This document shows, one piece after another, positions 17,135 to 22,891 of a stretch of 22,891 nt of DNA. Position 1 is the first letter of the stretch, and each line of letters starts with the position of its first letter. Position numbers and translations under genes: made by a program. Origin of the DNA: Nemertoderma westbladi (taxonomy: Eukaryota; Xenacoelomorpha; Nemertodermatida; Nemertodermatidae); the NCBI GenBank assembly GCA_032718475.1, contig JAUCBJ010001406.1, positions 1-22,891 of the forward strand. Direction: 5' to 3'. The notes under the pieces were generated by a model. It saw only the letters and a program-made list of their open reading frames with translations. It had not been told where the DNA came from and did no database searches.

Positions 17135-18507
17135 CTGACCAACAATATCTTAACCGCATAATGTCAACCGGTAATTCAAATAAGATACCTGAATGAATGG
17201 TCGTTTTATTTTAAATATTAATAAATATTAACACAATAGCTCGCGTAATCTATACCCCATGGTCTGGAATATATTGTCTTAATTCCGTAAGACCATATTC
17301 CGTGGAATATGTCTTAATCCCCCACACCTATTTTTTCTACAAAAATATAAATTTACAAATTTTAAATTTGTAAGGGCCTCTTTCTAGCGGAGGCGGCACT
17401 TATATCAAACTTTGGAGGGAGATTCAAACTACAGACAATTCCAATTCATGTTATTAAATTAAAATTAAGATGGGGGATGTCACTGGATTTAGACATTATA
17501 TTCCGGTGAATTTTATTTGAAAATAAGCATGTAATTAGCAAGGGACGTACGTAATTGGTCAATAAATAGATGCCACTTACTGAAAGAAAATATATTATAC
17601 GAAGTTTACAAATAAAGACATATTAACTAAACTAAAGTAATTTCTACAGAGTTACAAAATCATAATTTAACATATTATAATAATTAAAGAAATATTAGAA
17701 AATTTATGTTTATAATTATGTATAATACAGTAATTAAATATTTACATTTAGTTAATCAGGCTTTGTCCCAAACAATAAACAACTTAACATCATACCAAGT
17801 TGACTTTGGCAAAAGGAACCAAACAAATTATTCTGATGTGAGGATATAGTGAGGTCAAACCCCTTGCAATTTGGGAAGAACACAAAATAATTTAATGAAT
17901 ATTACTTTTTCTCATCAATGAGAATACATTATTGACGGGCAATACACAATAAAAATAGATAATAATAAAATTATAAATTATTTTTAATTGACCTCTTAAC
18001 CTTGTGCTCTTTTCTATTTTAATATTATTTTCGAAAATTTTAACAGGCAATTAGATTATATTATTTACATTATTTCAATGAGAGAGCAGCTCGGTATTTC
18101 AGTGGTTTACTACCTACTAGGCCTACATCTTTGGGAACGGCTGAATAATAGTCAATCCTATAGCAATGCGCTATTAGTAGGCTTTATTGTGTAGCATATG
18201 GTCGCCGAATGGATGTAGGCGGGCCACTACTGCATAATATTACCAAGTTTATTGAATACAATTAAATTAAAGGCATTTCAAATAAGTACACACTACGTAC
18301 TACGTAATACTACCAGATGTTTCATAATAATTGGCTGATAACATTATTAAGTCAATTTTTCGAAATACGATGTAACTTTGTCTTAAACTCCTATGTACTG
18401 ATGTGTTGTTGTTGAAATAATATTTTAGTGCTTTAATTGTATATTATACACTTATTAGCAAATCATATATTACATTCAAAAATGCATTTCGCGAGTTCAA
18501 AACTTAC
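17135..18507 (-). other. possible 5'-UTR intron of the minus-strand OATP gene
   Basis: A very strong donor TTTCAG|GTAAGTTTT (GT at 18507-18506) lies upstream on the coding strand. The first suitable acceptors near the gene are GTTGGTCAG (ending 17135) or CTTGCAG (ending 17128). This would place transcription start beyond 18508, close to the other OATP gene. It is inferred from motifs only. Confidence 0.35.
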
Positions 18508-18697
18508 CTGAAATTTCAATCTCTATCATTATTAAACATTCCCTGCCTAATTGATTTGTTTTATTCTATGTCTATTTGCATGTAAACAAAGATAGTAACA
18601 ATCAGAAGATTATGTGATTGATTGTAATAGAAACTAAAAACATTTTATTTCTCAAGGTTATTTGGCAAATAAAACAATATCTAACCTTTGGACTGCG

Positions 18698-18699
<2 letters not shown>

Positions 18700-18730
<31 letters not shown>
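18700..18730 (+). repeat. poly-G tract, about 31 bases
   Basis: The longest of the three plus-strand G runs, located about 340 bp upstream of the second OATP start codon. Confidence 0.95.
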
Positions 18731-18731
<1 letters not shown>

Positions 18732-19068
18732 ATTTCTATTTCAACTCATTCGATTTTAACTCATCTTTATTAACAAAAATTTTATTAACTCGTTTTTTTA
18801 GTTCAACTACCTTCTATATTTGAAATATTAGCTCAACTTCAACTAACTGTTGGGATTTCGAGCCATCAAGATTTCAAGATCTCGAAACAAAACGATAAAT
18901 ATTAATTGAGTGAACACATGGGTTTTTGTACTGATTGTTAACTTATATGCAGTGAAGTGTAAAGATATCAAAATAACCAGATAAAAGTAGATCAAAATTC
19001 TCCAAAATTATATACTCAGAACATCAGCATTCGGGAATTGTTCGGGCAAACCTGGTATAGAAGGAAGC

Positions 19069-20988
19069 ATGCCCACTCATCAAGTAGCTGACAAGACGAA
19101 TCCCATTAGCCGATACGGTTGGGGATGGTTTTCACCAAATTGTCTTCAATGGATGAACAAACCAGTAGCCCTACTGATAATATTATTCGCCTTTGCAGTT
19201 GTTCAACAGATGGTTGTAAATGGATTTACGAATATCAGCCTAAATCCAATCGAAAGACGATTCAAATTGACGAGTGCTCAAGTTGGATTTAGTGTAGCTT
19301 GTTATGAAATTGGAGGTGTAATCACTACAATTCCTATAAGTTATATGGGAAATATAAATAAAGGAAAGTGGTTGGCTTCTGGAGCTGTCATTCACTCATT
19401 GGGATCATTTTTATTCTTCCTTCCACACGTTCTAACTGGTCGATATGAAGTAGACACCGGGTCTACTGAAGAATCGGCAAATTATTGCGGATCTGCAGAA
19501 GCTACAGCCTCATGTCCCGAGACCGAATCCACCACCTATTCACCAGTTAGCGGTTATTTCTATATGTTTTGTGTTGCGCAATTTTTGCATGGCGTTGGTT
19601 TTGCAGCTCTTGGTACTTTGGGATACATTCATATTGATGCGAACGTATCCAGGCGTAATTCACCTCTGATGTTGGGTATATTTTATGCGAGTTTTGTACT
19701 TGGTCCATCTCTGGGCTACATAATTGGAGGGGTTCTTCTTCGAATTCCAACTGACTTAGTTGACCAAGGTGTTGATCAGACCTCATCTCTATTTGTTGGT
19801 GCTTGGTGGATTGGCTTTCTTGCTGCATCGATTTGGTGTCTTATTTTGGCGATTCCCATCAGCTGTTTCCCGGATCGATTATCTACCTATGACAGTGTCA
19901 ACGCAAATCGAATCAGTGAAGACCACATGAATTCATCAACTGAAGACGCATACAAAATACCAGAATTTGGATATCAGTTGAGAGATTTACCGAAGGTATT
20001 ATTTTTACTCTTCCGTAATCCCACCGTTGTTTTGATGTTCTGTTCTAGTATTGTAGAATTTTTTGCACTCACTGCATGCGGTACATTTGGTGTAAAGTTT
20101 GTGACTGAACAGTTTGGTGTGCCAACTAGCGAAGCATCCTACACATTGGGTATGATATACCTACCAGCAATCGTAGGTGGTACTTTATTCGGCAGCGTTA
20201 TTTGCCGACAACTTAATCTCACCTGTAAAGGATATATAAAAATGTGCATTATCTCTGCAACAGTAGCAGTTCTTTTCAATGGATGCTTTTTGGTTACCTG
20301 CAGTGATGCTAACTTTGCTGGATTGAATGTTGGATACAAAAACGAACTTTCTATGGATTCATCCTCTAAATTCACTTCCGATTGCAACTCTCATTGCCTC
20401 TGCAATAAGCTCCATTATCAACCTGTTTGCGGTTCCGACAATATTATGTACTATTCGCCTTGTCATGCTGGTTGTGAATCCGCTTCAGGTAACTGTTCGT
20501 GTATTGTAGAAGGAAATACAACACTTTTTGGATCAGTAGTTAATAAGGAAGAGTGTGTAGACGATTGCCCTTTAATGTATTTGTTTTATACACTGCTGCT
20601 TTTGTTTATGTTTACATGTTTTACTATTGCAACTCCAGCAACACAAATTCTTATCCGTTGTGTAAAACCTCAACAACAAAGCTTGGCCCTTGGTGTAAAT
20701 AATATAGCATTCAAGTTACTTGGATCCATACCAGGCCCTATTGTTATGGGATCTCTGCTTGATAATTCGTGTCAGATTTGGCAAACATCTTGCACCGGCG
20801 AAACATCCTGTCTCGCTTATGATAATTATTGGATGTCAAGATATTTTGTCATTTTAGGTATGCCGTGTACATTTGCCAATGTAATTATCTTCATAGTGAC
20901 ATATTTTGTTTATAAGCCACCACCACCACCACTCTCTACTGAAGATAAAAAACAACAAGATACTATGATTGAAGAGACACTGATGTAA
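19069..20988 (+). CDS. organic anion transporting polypeptide (OATP/SLCO family), intronless
   Basis: A 639-residue single-exon frame, paralogous to the 15118-17049 gene and pointing away from it. It has the same 12-helix plan, the VGAWWIGFL signature, a Kazal-like loop (CNSHCLCN...CGSD...CHAGC, about 443-503), and a C-terminal tail with KPPPPPPL. It is expected at the plasma membrane as a carrier of amphipathic organic anions; the substrate is not predictable. The ATG at 19069 has an A at -3. Residues 81-296 are almost identical to the other gene even at silent sites. The N-terminal 80 residues and helices 7-9 (about 336-440) differ strongly. This mosaic suggests gene conversion of selected segments, with the divergent helices free to set different transport properties. 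Two overlapping AATAAA motifs follow at 21626-21635. Confidence 0.93.
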   Translation: MPTHQVADKTNPISRYGWGWFSPNCLQWMNKPVALLIILFAFAVVQQMVVNGFTNISLNPIERRFKLTSAQVGFSVACYEIGGVITTIPISYMGNINKGKWLASGAVIHSLGSFLFFLPHVLTGRYEVDTGSTEESANYCGSAEATASCPETESTTYSPVSGYFYMFCVAQFLHGVGFAALGTLGYIHIDANVSRRNSPLMLGIFYASFVLGPSLGYIIGGVLLRIPTDLVDQGVDQTSSLFVGAWWIGFLAASIWCLILAIPISCFPDRLSTYDSVNANRISEDHMNSSTEDAYKIPEFGYQLRDLPKVLFLLFRNPTVVLMFCSSIVEFFALTACGTFGVKFVTEQFGVPTSEASYTLGMIYLPAIVGGTLFGSVICRQLNLTCKGYIKMCIISATVAVLFNGCFLVTCSDANFAGLNVGYKNELSMDSSSKFTSDCNSHCLCNKLHYQPVCGSDNIMYYSPCHAGCESASGNCSCIVEGNTTLFGSVVNKEECVDDCPLMYLFYTLLLLFMFTCFTIATPATQILIRCVKPQQQSLALGVNNIAFKLLGSIPGPIVMGSLLDNSCQIWQTSCTGETSCLAYDNYWMSRYFVILGMPCTFANVIIFIVTYFVYKPPPPPLSTEDKKQQDTMIEETLM

Positions 20989-21223
20989 CATGATTAATGA
21001 GGATGTTGATCGATTAACCATGTTTTTGACAATTAGGGAGTGGGATTTACTATTTGTGTAATGCTTAGGCTAGAACTACTGTATATCGATCAAGAAGACC
21101 AAAGAACACTGAGTTATAGAGTAATTTAGCAAGAAGTTCACATTAATTATATGGTTTTTGATAGATTTTGAAAAATACCGTCAGTAATCTAGTTAGATAT
21201 CGTATGCGATAAATAGAAGCTTA

Positions 21224-21251
21224 CATGTATGTATATATGTATGTATGTGCG
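21224..21251 (+). repeat. short ATGT/GTAT microsatellite
   Basis: Imperfect tetranucleotide repeat (GTATGTATATATGTATGTATGTGC), probably in the 3' UTR of the second OATP gene. Confidence 0.7.
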
Positions 21252-21625
21252 TGCATGAGTTACATAAATCTTAACAGTTTGCAGACATTAGATATATAGA
21301 CTGGAAAGGAAAGTACAATCACTATACACTATACAAGTATTCTGTTTCTGTATGAAATTGGTTCAGCCGTTCAAGTTTGAAGAAGATGGACCGATCATGT
21401 CTACAGCGCCCTGGAAATCTATTGCTGTTCGATTTAGTGGTCTAGTTATATGGTTAGACCAATGATGCTTCATTTTAAAAGACACTTTTTTTACATATTT
21501 TGTAACTTAGTTCCACTAGTAACAGCTTTATCTATTGGTACATAGGCGTTTAGTTTTGGAGGTAGCACTGTGTATCAAGATGTATTTTGTGTTTCATAAT
21601 TAGAAATAGTAAATTAATGTTCCGT

Positions 21626-21635
21626 AATAAATAAA
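21626..21635 (+). terminator. candidate polyadenylation signals for the plus-strand OATP gene
   Basis: Two overlapping AATAAA hexamers lie about 640 bases after the stop codon at 20986-20988. They are the first canonical signals seen on this strand after the gene. Confidence 0.45.
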
Positions 21636-21654
21636 AAACGTACTTGTATGTGAA

Positions 21655-21720
21655 GTAGCACTGTACAGAACTTCTGATCCGGGTTATCGTTTACAAGAAC
21701 GAACGTAGTGAGTGTGTGCT
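21655..21720 (-). repeat. fragment related to the foldback element at 819-979
   Basis: Shares CTGATCC and an AAGAACGAACGTAGTGAGTG block with the earlier element (its complement has ACGAACGAACGTTAGTGAGTG). Only part of the element is preserved. The stretch from here to 22182 has no recognised gene. Confidence 0.4.
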
Positions 21721-22182
21721 AATTAATAAGGATGCGAGAATCCATAAATATTAATTTATTCTAAAACCTTATTCCAGTTAAAACTTAAAACACCGTATGT
21801 TTTAACAATGATTTATTGTCTCCCCTAAATCCCAATTTCGATACAAAAAGTTCAAATTCTAAAATGTAAAATTTTAACGTAAATTGTGTTATATTGTGCG
21901 CATATTTATCACAATCTTAAGTCATAAAGTTTTATTATTTCTAGAATATGAGCTTCCGCATTGTTGCACAATTTATAAAGATAAATATAACGCGTTTATT
22001 ATAAATTAAAATCATTTTACAAAAGACGTAACTTTCCCATATCAATAATTTTCTGATAAAGTAGACCATACAATTAATTATTTTTCATATATTTTCTGAT
22101 GACACGGAAACCACGCCCCCAAAATTTCCTACAAATCTTTATCATATTGCTTGAAATTTTAAACACAATTAGTTAAACTCAC

Positions 22183-22270
22183 CGTTTGTTTCTGTCCACA
22201 GGTAGCAGGAGATTTCGATTTTTAAATTATTTACAAGCGTTTCAATTGGCACCCTTCGCATCGCCGCCAT
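22183..22270 (-). CDS. first coding exon of an unidentified gene
   Basis: An ATG at 22270 in a near-ideal start context (AAGAATGGCGG) is preceded by an in-frame TGA. It opens 29 codons beginning MAAMRRVPIETLVNNLK and containing CYLWTETN, then ends one base into a codon at a strong donor AACG|GTGAGTTT (GT at 22182-22181). Local CpG density is higher than in the surroundings (GCGGCGATGCG, TCGCGA), as expected near a start site. Downstream exons must lie at lower coordinates on the minus strand, but none was identified with confidence in 21000-22180. I do not recognise the protein. Confidence 0.55.
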
Positions 22271-22686
22271 TCTTCACATTAGTCGCGATTTATTTAGAAA
22301 TTTGAACATCTGTTTATCCTGGTTCCCATGGTAACTGGATTTTCTAACTAACCCCAATTGTCCCGCTTTGTCCTGTATAGTTGAGTTGAGAAACCCCTAA
22401 GTTTATATCAATTGCGGTTCTTTCTACAAATTAATATAATTATAAATATTGACTTGAATTACATAAGGTTTTTGTTTTTATAAGTCCGTTGTCATGGAAA
22501 CAATCCTTTTCCAGATATGTGAACTAGCCTACACGATGCGCCCTTGGGCCTAGTATATAGTACAGTATAGTATATATATATACTGTTGAAGAGTATAGTA
22601 CAGTATAGTATATATATATACTGTAGAAGAGTATAGTACAGTATATACATTCAAACAATGTATTGCCCTTTATAGTCTAGTTTTTG
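22271..22686. promoter_or_regulatory. possible bidirectional promoter region
   Basis: A 416-bp gap between the minus-strand first exon and the plus-strand open frame. It includes a CpG-bearing patch next to 22270 and the TA-rich tandem array at 22556-22646. No specific factor site is called. Confidence 0.3.
22556..22646. repeat. 38-bp tandem repeat with internal palindromes, about 2.4 copies
   Basis: Units start at 22556, 22594 and 22632 (TATAGTACAGTATAGTATAT...). The first two differ at one base. Within each unit CAGTATAGTATATATATATACTG is largely self-complementary, so each can fold into a small hairpin. Confidence 0.88.
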
Positions 22687-22891
22687 ATGGACGAAAAATC
22701 AAATTCTGCAGAAATCGCGAAGTGCCTGAGTGCGTGGGTGTACGATGATTGTCACTATGTTAGAACCCGAGCCTTAAATGTGAAGGAAATGACTGCGGGA
22801 AATACCTTGGGTCCTAGAGAGGGAACGGAAAGGGAAGCAATTGACAATGAGGAGGGGGAAGGGGGACAATTGTCCAATCATGTTTTTAACC
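22687..22891 (+). CDS. possible start of a gene running off the right edge
   Basis: The ATG at 22687 follows an in-frame TAG and opens 68 codons to the end of the window, starting MDEKSNSAEIAKCLSAW and later rich in Glu/Gly. Base composition is clearly more G+C- and purine-rich than the surroundings, compatible with coding DNA. The start context is weak (T at -3), and no family is recognised. An open frame of this size could occur by chance in less A+T-rich DNA. Confidence 0.3.
   Translation, partial: MDEKSNSAEIAKCLSAWVYDDCHYVRTRALNVKEMTAGNTLGPREGTEREAIDNEEGEGGQLSNHVFN

Larger units (their letters stand above)
17050..19068. promoter_or_regulatory. shared intergenic region between two divergent OATP genes
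   Basis: A 2-kb A+T-rich stretch with no coding content must contain the promoters of both genes. It includes small palindromes around 17250-17320 (GGAATAT/ATATTCC) and a 31-base G tract. I cannot point to a specific TATA box or enhancer with confidence. Confidence 0.5.

Noticed and set aside
21320-21430. Possible second minus-strand exon for the 22183-22270 gene (acceptor ATTTCCAG|GGCGC, about 30 codons)
   Set aside because: The phase fits, but the sequence resembles the dispersed AGCGCCCTGG-type repeat, so I do not trust it without transcripts.

Overview
This is animal nuclear DNA: A+T-rich, gene-sparse, and full of short repeats, truncated LINEs and foldback elements, with GT-AG spliced exons. 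Gene content (two OATP/SLCO-type transporters with a Kazal loop, an RNF41-like RING/TRAF-type zinc-finger relic, an RT gene typical of non-LTR elements) points to a metazoan, most likely a marine invertebrate. The exact phylum cannot be fixed from the sequence alone. The palindromic octamer TAGGCCTA is strongly over-represented.

Layout. 1-1200: tandem repeats and a foldback element. 1208-3254, minus strand: a small two-exon gene for a secreted-then-anchored Cys-rich membrane protein, whose intron holds a truncated LINE with flanking direct repeats. 3255-6240: non-coding, with a dimeric repeat, a large inverted repeat, and two copies of a duplicated exon/intron-like segment, one followed by a degenerate exon related to the gene at 9-10 kb. 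6239-6680, plus strand: RNF41-like RING plus zinc-finger sequence with a frameshift. 6681-9086: essentially empty. 9087-10178, minus strand: the last two exons of a coiled-coil protein gene, with a tRNA-like palindromic structure in the intron. 10.3-14.6 kb: two more LINE tails, a 389-bp nested-stem MITE with 8-bp target duplications, and one weak ORF. 15118-20988: two intronless, head-to-head OATP genes about 2 kb apart. 22183-22270, minus strand: a convincing first coding exon of an unidentified gene. From 22687 an open frame runs off the right edge on the plus strand.

The clearest biology is the OATP pair, predicted 12-helix organic anion carriers. They are strikingly mosaic: a 648-nt block is about 95% identical including silent sites, while neighbouring parts have diverged widely. 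This is what recurrent gene conversion between inverted paralogues would leave. No other functional link between neighbouring genes is evident.
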